From Prorocentrum cordatum (Eukaryota; Sar; Dinophyceae; Prorocentrales; Prorocentraceae): a stretch of 64,000 nt of DNA. A program made the translations under genes and the position numbers. The notes beneath the pieces were generated by a model. That model did not search any database and was not told where the DNA came from. It saw only the letters and a list, made by a program, of their open reading frames with translations. Location: positions 104,501 through 168,500 of the forward strand of contig CAUYUJ010019366.1 of the NCBI GenBank assembly GCA_963575745.1, given 5' to 3'. Positions 10,010 through 23,084 of this stretch are shown here, piece by piece. Within the stretch, counting starts at the first letter, position 1; every line of letters begins with the position of its first letter.

Positions 10010-11060
10010 GAAAGCCGCCCATGGAAGCCCCATGCCGAGAAACATTATGATTCCCCAGGTGCCCAAGATGGTCCAAGACAGCCCCAGGAGGGCCCAGGAA
10101 GGCGTTTATCAATAATGTAGGCGCTCTCCTACTTTCGCTTCTGGTGACCCTCGGATGCCTCCAGATAGCTCCAAGGTCGCCTCAGGATGGCCCCAAGTTC
10201 GCCCAAGATGGCCCAAAGCGGGGCCCGGAAGGACTTCAGGAGAGCCCCGAAGACACCCAAGAGCGAAGACACCCAAGAGCGCCCCAGGAGAGGCCCTAGA
10301 CAACCGCGAGAGGCTCCACGGAAATTCCTCCCTTATATAGTTACAGTGCGTACGTTTTTGGCCTTCCAGGCAGAAAATGTGCCCAGAGATGCGGCGGGGG
10401 GAAATAAATTCCATGGATCATCCCCTGTCCCAAGCACTCGCCCGCCCCCACAGCCATTTCGCCCCATGGCTACAAGGGGCCTAAAAGGCCCCAAGACTGG
10501 CCAAGAGGGCCCAAATAAGCCCCCAGATGCTCAAGGAGGACCACGAATCGCTGCAAGATCGCGCCAACACGCCCAAGATGGCCCCGAGACGGCTCTAGAC
10601 GCCTCCAAGACCCAAGAGGGCCCCAAGAAGCAAAAAATCGCCTAACTCCCTTAGGACAAGTTCTTTATTCAATATTCGCATTTTGAGTTTTCAAAGCGTC
10701 CAAAGCGGCCCAAGAGGCCCCCAAGATCGCCCCAAGACGGCCCAAGATACACCGAAGAGCGCTCCAAGACGGCCCAGGAAAGCCCCAAGACGGTCCAAGA
10801 GGAGCCTAAGACGCATAAGACGGCCCAAAAGAGTTGTCTTGACGACCCCAAGAGAGGACTTGGAGGGGGGACAAAATGCCTTCGGCCCAGGGTCCGTCAA
10901 GAGGCCCCCAGAGTGCCCAAAAAGGCCTCATGAGGCCCCAAAGAAGCCCCCGAGAGGCCCCCAACAGGACCAAAAACTCCCTCCAATACGCCCGCGAGAT
11001 GCCTCGAAGGTGCCACAAAAACGCCCCCAAAGAGGCCCAGAAACTGTCTCCACCATAAGC
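10010..11060 (+). repeat. degenerate CCAAGAGG/CCAAGATGG array 1
   Basis: About 1 kb built of ~10-12-bp units around CCCCAAGA(T/C/G)GGCC, too diverged for a clean tandem array. No frame over it looks coding. The same word makes up arrays at 26130, 47935, 49200 and 58770. Confidence 0.75.
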
Positions 11061-13204
11061 TGTTTCCAAAACGCTTGACTACGAACGTAAATGTTGCGAA
11101 ACAATGTGCCTCCCCTTGCTTATACATGTTCAACCGTCTTGATGCCGTCCGTGAGGCATACGGCAAATGGACACGCCCTCACAGACCCTCCTCATCCTTA
11201 TAGGGTGTGCGAGCGCACAAGAGCTATGCGACCGCCTGTTGCTCCTTAGCGTGATTTCAAATGAACACCCCGGCACAACAAAAGTACCCAAAAATCCCTT
11301 TGCCGCAACGACCCACGAGAAAACGGCAACAAATGACTTCATACGCCGCCTGTTCATCACTCTGTCGATATTACGCACAAGTTCCTGTGGCCATCTTCGC
11401 GGTCTTTTGGCCAGGTCCGGGCCTCTATGATCGCAGTGTCGGAGTTTTTGGGCCGCCCACTGAAGCTTATGAGCGTTTCTTGGGGGGTTCCTGGAGGTCA
11501 CCGGGCCGAACGAAGCTGTGGGCCCTTTTTTAAGGGTTTTCCTGGAGGTCCCCCAAAGCGTTTCTTGGGGTCCTCTAACCAACCGGTGACATTTCGTGTG
11601 GGTCGTTTTAGGTTGTTTCGGATCCATTCGAAAACGATTCCACGTCGACGGTGTTTCAGAAACCGTGCCAAAACCTTTTTCATGACTACGGCATGCCACG
11701 CTGGTGCTGGACAGTCGACGTAATCTGCCGCCTCGGGCGCACGATCAACGGTTCTTTGAGAACCTTTCCCGGGTTGTTCGAAGAACTGTTCGGAGCCTGC
11801 TAAGAACCCCGTCGAATTTCTTGGGCCTTTTGGGAATTCCCGGGCAAGTCTCGAGAGTGTGCGGGAGCTCTCTGTGGCCATCCTGCCGCCAATCAGGGCC
11901 GCCAAGAAGCGTTCAGGACACAACGTCGTCCACGCGACTGCTCCAGAAAACTACAACCACCTGCCACCATCCCATGCCCAACCAACCCGCCGGTAAATGC
12001 CAACTGCGACGCAAGATGAACCAGCGGAATGACCGAAACAATTGGACCAATCTTCCCTGACGCACCATCAGACGCGTCGCCAGGGTGGGCCACCTAGGCA
12101 TTTCGACTGAGAAACAACCAACTGTTACACAATGGACAGGTCGTTTGCAAAATTGGGCTCTCGCGCTGGAGCTGGGCGCGCTCATTCTGATTTTGGGGAA
12201 ACCAAAAATCACACCAGTGGAAGGCGGCCATTCTAGGAATAGCGCTTTCGTTTCGCAGCCGCTCACACTTTTCATACAATGTCCCAACAGCTACACGAAA
12301 GAAGGGCGGCACGTGTAATGAAGCTCCCGCCGTGTTGCCACGCGCACCCGTCTTCAGAATCCAACGGCCACGCGGATGGAGGGCGGCTCCTTCTCGAGAT
12401 CGGGTTCTCGCCTCCTCGGCCGAATCATATTCGAAGCATGGAACTGCGCAACAGCTATACGAATGGAGGCCGCTTCCAACTCAAAAAATCGATCTCGCCT
12501 CTCGCCCGAGACACCTTCAGGCCTGTGACCACGAGCCTCGTAGCGAGGAGAAGGAGGAGGAGGAGGAGGAGGCGAGGGCGCCAGCTGCAGCAGCAGCTGA
12601 ACCGTCCGAAGCCTCGAGTGTCGAGGAAGAGCGAACGTCACCTGAGGGGCAGGTTCGTTCGATCATCTAGACGCTGCGCGGCCCAGCGCCGCCCGAGAGG
12701 TCCGCGGGGAGCCTCAGAACTTGCCGAACGGCGCAGATGCCATTGTAGCACTGGGTGTAGGTCAGGGGGCTCTGGAAGCCCCGCGTACATCGAGAAAGAG
12801 GAGGAGGGGGAGCCTCAAGCTGCGATACTGTTGCGCTGATGGAGGGCAACGCTTTCGCAAAGCGGGGGGGGGCTGCCGCCAGACACCTCCCTTAGCGTTG
12901 TGTTCCTTCTCCGTCGCCTACCCTGCCGCTCGAAGGATAAGAGGGCGGCCGCCTTCGAGAACAGAGCCCCCCGCTCAATGTGCGGGCCCACGGAACCCAG
13001 GTTTCTCAGGGCTGCCTCGCGCAGCGATGAAGAATGCCTGGCAAGACGCGAGGGGGGACTTAGGATGGGAAGATGCCCTGCAACGTCGTTCATACATTTT
13101 AGCTGTACCCTGGCCCTCCTCTTCCATCCTTCCTCTGGCGATTACCAATCGCATGAATAATAGCATAATTAGTAGCTGTCGCATTGGTATTAGAACTACA
13201 CATA
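11061..13204. other. 2.1 kb without a recognisable gene
   Basis: AT-richer than its surroundings. 11440-11570 repeats GCGTTTCTTGGGG-like and TCCTGGAGGTC words. Between 12285 and 12490 the word CAAC(A/G)GC(T/C)A(T/C) followed by GGAGG or GAAGG occurs three times; read on the minus strand it gives SIRVAVG-like peptides three times. A short (GGA)n lies near 12550. I recognise no gene. Confidence 0.5.
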
Positions 13205-13287
13205 GTAGTAATACGAATAGTGTTAATACTTGCAGCAGCAGTAATAGTAGTTGTGGTGGTAGTAGTAGTAGTAGTAGCAGTAGCAGC

Positions 13288-13321
<34 letters not shown>

Positions 13322-13385
13322 ACAGTAACCGTAACAGTAACAGTAACAGTAACAGTAACAGCAGCAGTAGTAGTAGTAATGGTTT
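13205..13385 (+). repeat. (AGT)n and (AACAGT)n microsatellite
   Basis: Interrupted AGT/AGC array followed by a short AACAGT run. Confidence 0.9.
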
Positions 13386-13439
13386 TTTGTATGGGCCGTA
13401 TTACTAACATCTGTGTCCCTAGAATTACGTATCGTACGG

Positions 13440-13501
13440 ATGCTGTCTGAGATTGTTCGTGTTACTACTACCGCTACTACTGCTACTACTACTACTACTA
13501 C

Positions 13502-13564
<63 letters not shown>

Positions 13565-13587
13565 GACTAGTACTACAATACTACAAT

Positions 13588-13648
<61 letters not shown>

Positions 13649-13673
13649 GCGACTACTACTTCTACTACTACTG

Positions 13674-13717
<44 letters not shown>

Positions 13718-13795
13718 GCTACTGCTTCTGCTACTACTACTACTACTACTACTACGACTACTACTACTACTACTACTACTACTCTACTTCTACTT

Positions 13796-13864
<69 letters not shown>

Positions 13865-13879
13865 ACTACTACTTACTAA

Positions 13880-13911
<32 letters not shown>

Positions 13912-14120
13912 CACTACTACTACTACTACTACTGCTGCTGGTACTACGACGAGCACTACTACTACGACTACTACTACAACGACTACTACTACCACCTCGA
14001 CTACAACGACAACTACTGATACGACTACTACTACTACTACTACTACAACTACTACAACTACCACTACTACGTTTGCTACTACTACGGCGACTACTACTTC
14101 TACTACTACTACTACTACTG

Positions 14121-14154
<34 letters not shown>

Positions 14155-14419
14155 GACTAGTACAACTACGACTACTACTACTACTACTACTACTAACTAC
14201 TACGACTACTACTACTACTACTACTACTACCAACTAATAATAATACTACTACTACTACGACTACATCACTACTACTAATACTACTACTATACTACTACTA
14301 CTTCTACTACTACTACTAAACTACTACTACTACTACCTACTACTACTACTACTACTACTACTACTAGTACTACTACTACTACTACTAACTACTACTACTA
14401 TACTACTACTACGACGACG

Positions 14420-14472
<53 letters not shown>

Positions 14473-14485
14473 GACTACGACTACG

Positions 14486-14549
<64 letters not shown>

Positions 14550-14560
14550 TTATCACGACT
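13440..14560 (+). repeat. ~1.1-kb (CTA)n microsatellite
   Basis: Almost continuous CTA/ACT array with scattered CGA, CTG and AAC variants. Its poly-Leu, poly-Tyr and poly-Thr frames are artefacts. Together with the AGT array just upstream it forms an inverted pair of complementary trinucleotide arrays. Confidence 0.95.
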
Positions 14561-14887
14561 ACTACTACTACGACAGCGAATGCTATAACTAGCATTGCGA
14601 TGCGAAGTATTAGCAGTGTTAATAGTAATGTTACTGGTAGTGTGCTTATTGGTAGTACGCGTTGGTTTAAGCCTATGAAAGTTGAAAAGTAATACAAGTA
14701 TGAATAATACTAGTCTTAGAAGTATCATCAATATTTTGAATATGGATACAGAACGTAATACAAGTATACGTGTTCTGTGGTTTGCTTTATGAATGGTCGT
14801 ATAATTCATGAGAGTGCGATAAGAATGTGCACTCATGTTATCCATCTTAGTATGATGAATAATGTTGGTGGCATGTATGTTATGTAT
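14561..14887. other. AT-rich spacer between microsatellites
   Basis: Sequence with scattered TAGTA/AGTAT words, probably a strongly decayed edge of the array. No gene seen. Confidence 0.5.
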
Positions 14888-15125
14888 CATCCTCCTCCTC
14901 CTTCTCCTCCAACTCCTCCTCCACCTTCTCCTCCTCTTCCTCCTCTTCCTCATCCCCCCCCTCCTCTTCCTCCGCTTCCTCCTCATCCGTCCTCCATCCT
15001 CATCCTCCCCCTTCCTCCTCCTCCTCCTCCTCCTTCTCCTCCTCCTCCTCATCCGTCCTCCTCCGCCTCCGCCTCCTCCTCCTCCTCCTCCTCCTCCTCC
15101 TCCTCCTCCTCCTCCTCCCTCTTCC
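14888..15125 (+). repeat. (TCC)n microsatellite
   Basis: Pyrimidine array of CTC/TCC units with few interruptions. Confidence 0.9.
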
Positions 15126-15242
15126 ATCCTCATCCTCTTCCTCGGCGATCTCCTGCATCGCATGAGGAGCCAATCGGCAGCCACGGGCCGGCGCGCGACG
15201 GGCCGTGCGGCGGCTGCAAGGCACTCGCCAAGAACGCCAACG

Positions 15243-15264
15243 CCAAAATGGCTGCAGAATGAAT
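15243..15264 (-). other. possible decayed spliced-leader relic (tentative)
   Basis: The minus strand has AGCCATTTTGGC, a 12-base match to the centre of the dinoflagellate SL. A (GGA)n tract begins just to its right, as at 42603 and 58180. No downstream leader module or ORF supports it, so it may be chance. Confidence 0.2.
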
Positions 15265-15267
15265 GAA

Positions 15268-15500
15268 TACGGGAGGAGGAGGAGGAGGAGGAGAAGGAGG
15301 AGGAAGAGGAGGAGGCAGAGAGGAGGAGGAGGCAAAGAGGAGGAGGACGAAGGGGGAGAACGAACGGGGAGGAAGAAGGGGGCGATAGGAAGGGAGGAGG
15401 TGTATGGCAACAGGGAGAATGGGATGAGGAAAGGGGAAGAGAAGAGACGGGGGAGAGGAGGCGGAGGGGGAGGGGGGGAGGGGCAGAAGATGCGACGGGG
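15268..15500 (+). repeat. (GGA)n and purine-rich tract
   Basis: GGA array grading into G/A-rich sequence, complementary in type to the TCC array at 14888. Confidence 0.85.
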
Positions 15501-15984
15501 AGAGAGTGGAGGGCGGGAGGAGGCGGGAAACCTGGCAGCGGGAGGGGAGGCGGAGGAACTCCTCCCGCGCGCCCGCCAGCTGCGCAACAAGGGGAGGGGG
15601 GGGGGGGGGCAGCCCCTCGGTGCCTCTCCGACGCGAGGCTCGGTGCTTCTGCGTGCGGTGCGCCGCTCTCTCCCCGACGGGCCATCCCTGTTTCGTGTAC
15701 CCTGCCCCCCTCCGTTCTCCCGCCCTGGCGCGTGGCACCCCACACGCCATTTTGTGGCGGACCTGGCGAGCGCGCAGGTCGGTCGAGCGTCCCTGGGGCG
15801 CTGGACAGCGAAGTGCGTACTGCAAGGTTCAGGCTCAGCCTGCGCGCCAGCTCCGCGGGAGCGGTCCCTGAACGGCAGGCCGCGTTCGAAGCTACACACT
15901 ACATGGTATGCAAAAGACAGAATACAGAATGCTACGTGCACTGCAACAAAACACGGCGCATCTGCCATGTGATACCGATTCTAC
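15501..15984. other. stretch without a recognisable gene
   Basis: GC-rich, with several long but mutually overlapping frames on both strands and none with a known motif. Confidence 0.5.
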
Positions 15985-16650
15985 CCTACCTGCTCTGCAG
16001 CACAGTCCCTCCAACGAAGATGCGGCCTGTCAATGCGCCGATTGGGCCGGCACCGATGCCATGGAATCCACCGGAGCAGCCTGCGACTCCACTTCGCTGG
16101 ATCGCCGCTTGAAAATTTGTCTGCTAACTTGGCCCTGCGGGCCGCCTGCGTGATGTCCCAACTCTCGTACCACCACTCGGACACCGTGATGTCGACTTGC
16201 TTCGTGGGTCTCTTGATGCAATCGACTCATGATTCGGAATCCCCGCGTGGGATGCGAAGTCTCTTCCTCGTCATTTTTCCCCACGCAGTTCGGAGCCGAA
16301 TGCTTGAGCTCGAAATCATCGTCCAGCATTCGCGAGCGTGCTAGGCAATTGGGGTCACAACCGCATGAACAAGTTCCAGTCTGGAGAGCAGCGGATATGA
16401 CTGGGAGCACAAAATGTCCTTCAACGTTGCGAAACAGCTCCAAGCAGCGCTCAACCTGTTCGAAAATTCAGATACGTGGAAACTGCCCATGAAATGCTCC
16501 CTTCTCAGGCAACGCTCCGCGCCCTCGGCGGGAACCCCCTCGACGCCAGCGCTTGCGACAAGCACGTGCCCAGGTAGTTGTGCACTACAAGGGGGCAGGG
16601 AACAAAAAAGGGGCAAGGCGGCCGCGGAGGGGAAGAGCGGGCGGGGCAAA
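15985..16650 (-). pseudogene. LINE reverse transcriptase C-terminal fragment
   Basis: A minus-strand frame about 16560-16345 reads FSNRLSAAWSCFATLKDILC followed by LSRLELVHAVVTPIA. This is the thumb and connection segment after the RT of jockey/Tad-like LINEs. Another frame (16184-15981) has AKWSRRLLRWIPWHRC and a RP-hLRWRD tail, the usual C-terminal stretch. Frames are broken. Catalytic RT motifs are absent, so this is a remnant of a LINE different from the nest at 28-47 kb. Confidence 0.6.
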
Positions 16651-17189
16651 CTCAGACCGTGAGAGTCTTCGTCAGCATGCTGCAGCCAAGGCTCGCCCGA
16701 GTCGTTGAGAGAGGGACGCCGCGGCCCCCCAGGCCAACCGTGGGCGCGCGCAGCCCCGGCAGGCGGGCGGAGTCACGCCCTGCCTCGAGCGCCTGCGAGA
16801 TCGACCTCCAGGCGTCTCTCCAGAGCCGCGCTCGGGGCCTGCCCCCCTTTTGCGCCTGATCTCCTCCGTCGTCGTGCGCCTTTTCTGCCCCTGGCTGCGG
16901 CCACGGAAGGGCCCATCCGAGGGGGCCAAGGCAGGCGAAAGGTGCGGCCCGCTCCCCAAGCCCCCTGAATCCAAACAAGGTGCCATCTTTCGGCGCCTCC
17001 GTGATGGGTGTGCTCACTCGACCTAGACGCGGATCGATACAGGGCAGGGGCGACTTCGGGCCGCTCTGCCGCGCCGCCCCGCGCGAAGGCTGCGTGCGCT
17101 CTCCTGCCGATCTCTTGCCACTGTCCTGCGCGCTGTCGAGGGAGAACTCTTGCTGGGGACCCGTCTCGGGGGGGGCACCTCTGACCTCC
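16651..17189. other. GC-rich stretch without a confident gene
   Basis: Long Arg/Ala/Pro/Gly frames occur on both strands through composition. No motif or exon boundary was found. Confidence 0.5.
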
Positions 17190-17634
17190 TCCAGCCTTCC
17201 GCTGGCCGCCCGCCCCCCCTTCCGCCGGCAGGGTCTGGCTCGCTTCGCTCTGGCAGGCTTCCGCCGGCCTGGCTTCCGCAGGCAGGGCCGCCTTTGGTCT
17301 CCTGCCGCCGGCTTCCGCTGGCCGCCCGCCGCCGCCCGACGAGGGGGAGGAGGCCAGCCCCTCCGATCCCTGGGCAGCGAGGCCTGCCCTGGAGCGCCCC
17401 ATGCAGGCAACCGCGCCCCTCGCCAGCGCTCCCCAGAAGTCCACCGTGTGCGAGCTCTTCGAGACACGGGCCACCGGACCTCTCAGCCTCGTGCCCCCCA
17501 AAACAGCCGTCTCGATGCTGCTCGAGCCGCAGGATGTCTGGGACCCCCGAGGGCCAAAGCACGAAGAGAAAGACGCGCGGCGGGTCCACGCCGCGATGAC
17601 GTCGGCACTGGCTTCTGACGCAGCCTGGATCTAG
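17190..17634 (+). CDS. G4: probable exon ending at an introner (hypothetical)
   Basis: The plus-strand frame through 17401-17634 has natural composition: acidic DEGEEASPSDPW, then STVCELFETRATGPLSLVPP, then PQDVWDPRGPKHEEKDARRV, ending SALASDAAWI. It meets the palindromic introner-like element exactly at its left end. Splicing the element out, keeping one GGATC, extends the protein by only three residues (VPP) before a stop, so this may be a last exon. The 5' limit is unclear because of GC-rich repeats (two copies of CTTCCGCTGGCCGCCCGCC). No family recognised. Confidence 0.4.
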
Positions 17635-17831
17635 GGGAACAAAAAGTGACGTAAACATAAAAACTCGGAGGTCCGCGCGGATTTCTCGGATCGGCGCTGG
17701 ACCCCCCTCCCTGGCGCACGGAGCGCGCCAGGGGCGGCGCCGGAGGCGCCGCTGGGGGGCCCCAGCGCCGATCCGAGAAATCCGCGCGGACCTCCGAGTT
17801 TGTATGTTTATGCTACTTTTTGTTCCCCTAG
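17631..17831. mobile_element. palindromic introner-like element, family I, copy 3 (best preserved)
   Basis: Arms are nearly perfect over about 80 bp: CTAGGGGAACAAAAAGT then CGGAGGTCCGCGCGGATTTC, and the reverse complement at the right. It is flanked by GGATC on both sides, a 5-bp duplication. It abuts the exon-like frame at 17190-17634. Confidence 0.85.
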
Positions 17832-18790
17832 GATCGTTCCACCCTGAACGGACGCCGCTGTCCGACAGCGCAGGTCGCTAGATGTCAGCCGAGCTCAGTG
17901 CGCTGGCGGCGTCCCGCCTGGAACGCTGGCGCTGGACTCGCCGCCTCGTCAACGCAGCGCGAACCTGCCGTAGACAAGTCGCACCCCGCGCCGACCGGCC
18001 TCATCCGCGCCTTCCTGCAGAAGGCCTCGTGCACCAGCTGCGCCCGCAGGGCGGTGCCGGGCCGAGTCAGGACCTGCCCCAGCCCCCGCTGCGGGCGGGG
18101 AGCCCTTCCAGCCCCTGCCCAGACTGCACGTAAGAGTGGCCCTGGGCAAGAGTGACCTTCGGTGCGCGGCTCCAGTGGGCCGCGGAGGGGCCACATCCAA
18201 GCGTGCAGGCCACTGCTGGGGGGGGCCCTCGTGGGCCCGCACGGAAGGTCACGCGGGCGAGGGGTCACTCTCGAGCGTAGCCGACTGCCCCGCCCCACGC
18301 CTCTCCCCTCCCGAGACCTCCAGCGGATGGATTGTGTTCAGTCCTGGTGTGTTTCCCTCCGTTTCGGCCGCCAGGGGCCTGTTCTCTGAACCTGGGGCCG
18401 CCAGACATTGATCTGGCACGAGAAAGTGCCCCCAGAAGAGATGAGGCCTCTGGGGCTGCCGCTTCGAACCTGACAGAGCCACGCACCCCGACCGCGGAGC
18501 ACAAAGGGGTACGACCTGCGAGAAGGGTACCGGTAAGGGGGGGATGCAGGCAGGGCGCCCCGCGTTGGTTCCCGTGTTGCCCGCTTCCATAGTCAGGCCT
18601 TGTCGGGGCCCTCTTGGAACGGATATCAGAAGGAATGATGTCTCGAGGGCCTCCCGGAAGCCTCCAGGAGCGTCTCGTGGCCCTTCCTCTGGGCCTCGTG
18701 GGGGCCCTCTTTTGGGGGTGACTGGGGCCCTCTGAAGGCATTTCGGAACCTCTTGCGTCGCCTTGGGCTGGTGGGGAACACTTCAGGGCC
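17832..18790. other. GC-rich stretch without a confident gene
   Basis: A plus frame around 17960-18150 contains the cysteine-rich peptide KASCTSCARRAVPGRVRTC, which might be an exon. Nothing else is recognisable. Confidence 0.35.
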
Positions 18791-18794
18791 TCTT

Positions 18795-19838
<1,044 letters not shown>

Positions 19839-19844
19839 TTACTT

Positions 19845-20875
19845 TGGAAAATTCCCCCCCCTCTTCCTCCAGAACCCGGGGGTCCCCCCCCCCCTCCGAA
19901 AATCCCCCCCCCCCTGCTGGACCCCCCCCCCCCTCCCCTCCCCCGGCAAAACCACCCCCTCCCTTAACCCCTCCCCCCCCCGCCCCCCCCCTCGAAAACC
20001 GGGGGGGGTCCACTACCGGTTCGAACCCCCCCCCCCTCGAAAACAGGAGGAGGGGGTCACTACCGGTTCGAACCCCTCCCCCCCCCCCCTCACCGCCAGC
20101 AAACGACTCCCGGTCCCTACCACCGTCCTCGCCACATCCCCCACTGTTGTTCCCAGCACCACTGTCCCCACTGGTTCCACCACCGCCCCTACTGTCCCCA
20201 CCAGTGCCACCACCACTGTCGCACTGTCCCCACTGTCCCCACCACTGTTCCCACCACGGTTCCACTCTCCCACTTTCTCCACGGCCCCAACCACTGCCCG
20301 ACTATCCCCACTGTCCCCACTGTCCCACTGACTCCTCCGCTGTCCCACTGAGCTGTCCCACTGTTCCCACCACTGTCCCCACTGTCCCCACCACTGTCCC
20401 CACTGTACCTCTGTCCCATTGTCCCACCGCCGTCCTCGCCACCGCCTTCACCACTGTCCCCACCACCGCTGTACCCTCCACTGTCCTACTGTTTCCACCA
20501 CATTCCCACTGCCCCCACACCACTGTCCCCACCACCACCGTCCCCACCACTGTCCCACTGTCCCCACTGTTCCCACCAGTGTCCTCACCACTGTCCCCAC
20601 CACTACCGTCCCCACCACTGTCCCACTGTCCCCACCACTGTCCCGCTGTCCCCTCACCACTGTCCCCGCCACCACCGTCCCCACCACTGTCCGCACCCCC
20701 CCCGGTTTTCGAGGGGGGTGGGGGGGGGTTCGAACTGGTAGTGACCCCCCCACCCTTTTCATGATGGACTGGGGGGGGGGGAGGGGTTCGAACCGGTAGT
20801 GACCCCCCCCCGGTTTTCCGAAGGGGGGGGGGAGGGGTTCGAGCCGGTAACGACCCCCCCCCCGGTTTTCCGCCA
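19845..20875. repeat. CCACTGTCC minisatellite block inside inverted repeats
   Basis: 20130-20690 is a ~9-12-bp minisatellite of CCCCACTGTCC and CCCCACCACTGT units. It is bracketed by ACTACCGGTTCGAACCCC on the left (about 20010-20070, two copies) and its inverse GGGGTTCGAACCGGTAGTGA on the right (about 20725-20860, three copies). The flanks also carry homopolymer C or G runs and GAAAACCGGGG-type ends. Confidence 0.85.
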
Positions 20876-20889
20876 GCAGCGGTAGAACA

Positions 20890-21180
20890 AGCTCTTTCCT
20901 ACATACATACATGCATGCATGAATGCATGCATATGTATACACATGCATGTGCATACGCATGCACATGCATGCATGTGCATAGCGGCATGCATGCATACAT
21001 ACGCGCATGCATGGTGGGTGGCATCCATCGCGTGCGTGCGTGCGCATGCATGCATGTGGCATGGTGGTGGTGCATGTGGTGGTGCATGCGGCATGGTGGT
21101 CTGGTGCATCCGGTGGACCTACCTGTGGCGCCGTGGGGCATGCTGGTGGTGGTGGTGGTGGTGGTGCGGCGCGGTGGGGC
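20890..21180 (+). repeat. (CATG/CATA)n and (GGT)n arrays
   Basis: ATGCATGC and ACATGCAT units to about 21060, then TGGTGG repeats to about 21170. It mirrors the CATA array on the other side of the minisatellite block. Confidence 0.9.
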
Positions 21181-21209
21181 GGGCGGATGGGCGCGCGAGA
21201 AAAAGATCC

Positions 21210-21345
21210 ATCCAAAGGTCTGGGCTGGGCTTCTCGTCGTGCAAAATCAACTCAGGCATATTGCAGGAGGACGACTCGTTGGCGCACACCGCGTGCAACT
21301 TGTTCAGAAGAATAACGACCCGCGAACGGGGACGACTCCCCGGCA
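21210..21345 (-). CDS. possible single exon, hypothetical
   Basis: The minus frame contains LNKLHAVCANESSSCNMPEL followed by ILHDEKPSPDLWMDL, unusually non-repetitive for this region. No start, partner exon or family could be found; it may be a gene scrap. Confidence 0.3.
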
Positions 21346-22300
21346 CCTGGGATCCCCCCTCCAGAGGCCTCCGCGAGCCTCAGGGCCCCATAACAAAAAG
21401 GGCCGCCCAGAGGGAGGGTTCAACTTCAGAGGCCTCCGCCGCTCCAGAGATCGAGAGAACTCCAGAGGCGACCGCGACCTCGGAGGCCCCAAACAACGGG
21501 CTCGACCCGACCATGGGGTCGCGCCCGCCCTCAGCCCCTCCTCACCCCCCTCTCCTCCTCCTCGACTTCCTCCTCCTCACCTCCTCCTCCTTCTCCTCCT
21601 TCTCACTTCCAGGCCTCCTCGACCACCTCGACAACTCCGACTCCCTCCCTCCCTCCACTGGAAAGACCACGGAGAAAGGGGAGGCCGGGCGAGGCTTGAG
21701 GATCGAGGCTCGACCGCTACCTGAAGACGGGGGAGCCCCCCCCTCCTCCATCCTCGAGCCTCGGCAATTTGCAATTGACCGAGTCTCCGACCCGTGACGC
21801 GTCAGCGACGAACAAAGGGGGGCGACGGAGAAAGAGAAGGCGACCTCGACGGGCGCCTGGGCTTCTCAGAGAACCTCTGGCCTTCAGGCGGGAGGGCGTG
21901 CCTTCGGGGAATCACCCTCGCTGTTGACTACTCACAAAGGCCTGCTCGCAAATCCCCAGAAGCACCCGCCTTCCTCTGTGTAATGGCGCGTCCTCCGCCG
22001 CGGCGCCGCGGGCCATTCGTCGTAGCGCGGTCGCGAGTCGTGTCGTCGCTTGTCGAAGGAAGGGCAGACAGAGCTCCCCCAGGGGGTGCCTCTCGTGGGG
22101 GGTGGGGGCCCCGAACCCTTCCCCCCCGGGCCCGCCGCCGATCCTCGGGCTGCACCCGCTGCCTCCTCGCACACCCCTCGAAGTTACCCCCCCGCGTTAC
22201 CCCGGCAGAAGGGCGCATGCCACACTGAGCTTTTCTCGACTGGACTAGCATCGACGACAAACCACAGGCGCATGTTGGTGACAAAAAAACATAGGTAAAC
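21346..22300. other. stretch without a recognisable gene
   Basis: Contains a CTC-rich patch (21540-21610) and C-rich runs. Overlapping Arg/Pro frames only. Confidence 0.5.
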
Positions 22301-22499
22301 ACACACGCACGCGCGCACGGCGTGCGCAGAGCTGCAGACGGCGGCATTTCGTCCCTCACCGGGATGAAACCGCAGGGTGGGTGTGGATGTGATGAGATGT
22401 GGAGTGCAGCGCCCGCGGACGGAAACGCGGGCGGTACCCGACGAACGCACAGCCCAGCACCAGAGCGCGAAGGGTACGCACGCGCGCGCGGAGCCCAGG

Positions 22500-22612
22500 G
22501 CGACACGCGGGCTGCGCCAATCGTCCGCGAGCGCAGCCAGGCTGGCGCAGCTGTGGTCGTGCGTGCGGTAGCCCTCCACGGCGCCGGCGGCGTCCGCGCA
22601 CGCACGAAGTCG
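22500..22612 (-). CDS. exon-like fragment with HDHSCA motif, copy 1
   Basis: Minus frame reads ADAAGAVEGYRTHDHSCASL followed by AALADDWRSP. It shares EGY-x-x-HDHSCA with 23085-23215, differing at codon level by few changes, so both come from one coding exon. The (GAC)n array starts immediately upstream on the minus strand. Function unknown. Confidence 0.4.
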
Positions 22613-22636
22613 ACGACAACGTCGACGACGACGAAA

Positions 22637-22690
<54 letters not shown>

Positions 22691-22792
22691 GCGACCAACG
22701 CGACGACGACGACAACGACGGCGACGACGGCGACGATGACGACGATGACGACGGCGACGACGACGGCGACGTCGACGGGACGACCTCGAGCA

Positions 22793-22832
<40 letters not shown>

Positions 22833-22860
22833 AACGACAACGACGACGACGACATCAACG
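22613..22860 (+). repeat. (GAC/CGA)n microsatellite
   Basis: About 250 bp of ACGACGACG with GGC and ATG variants. Confidence 0.9.
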
Positions 22861-22914
22861 CTGCCGTTCGATGCCAGACGGACGACCACGACTTGAGCAG
22901 GGACCGATCATCCC

Positions 22915-23080
22915 GGTATTCCTATAGGCCTACCACGAAATTTCTTAAACCCCACAACTCTCTAAGAGCAAAAGCAATGTTCTCAGAACACAAACCCGAT
23001 GTATCGAAACAAGACAGCCCCAGCCAGAAATGTTCTTAGAACACTGTTTGGTAGGACTGTGGGCGAGCTAGGACGCCTCG
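22915..23080. repeat. foldback repeat family X, copy 1
   Basis: It has CTATAGGCCTACCACGAAAT at the left and a diverged inverted TTTGGTAGGACTGTGGGC at the right, with TTCTTAGAACA inside. A related copy lies at about 24340-24455 (CTCTTAGAACATTCTCC, GGGCCTATAGGCAGGC, CACCTCGCCACTGCAT). Confidence 0.55.
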
Positions 23081-23084
23081 CCAC

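Noticed and set aside
13413-14237. Long poly-Leu/Tyr/Thr open frames over the CTA array
   Set aside because: They are translations of a trinucleotide microsatellite in several frames at once.
14777-15262. Plus-strand Pro/Ser frame ending GGCKALAKNANAKMAAE as a protein gene
   Set aside because: Almost all of it is the TCC microsatellite. The short unique end might be coding but cannot be separated from chance.
16652-17467. 271-codon minus-strand frame rich in Arg, Ala, Pro and Gly
   Set aside because: Equally long frames exist on the other strand and in other phases. Composition explains them, and a better exon candidate lies on the plus strand from 17190.
20010-20860. GGTTCGAACC words as tRNA genes
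   Set aside because: They resemble a B box, but no A box, anticodon stem or acceptor pairing could be found at the right distance.
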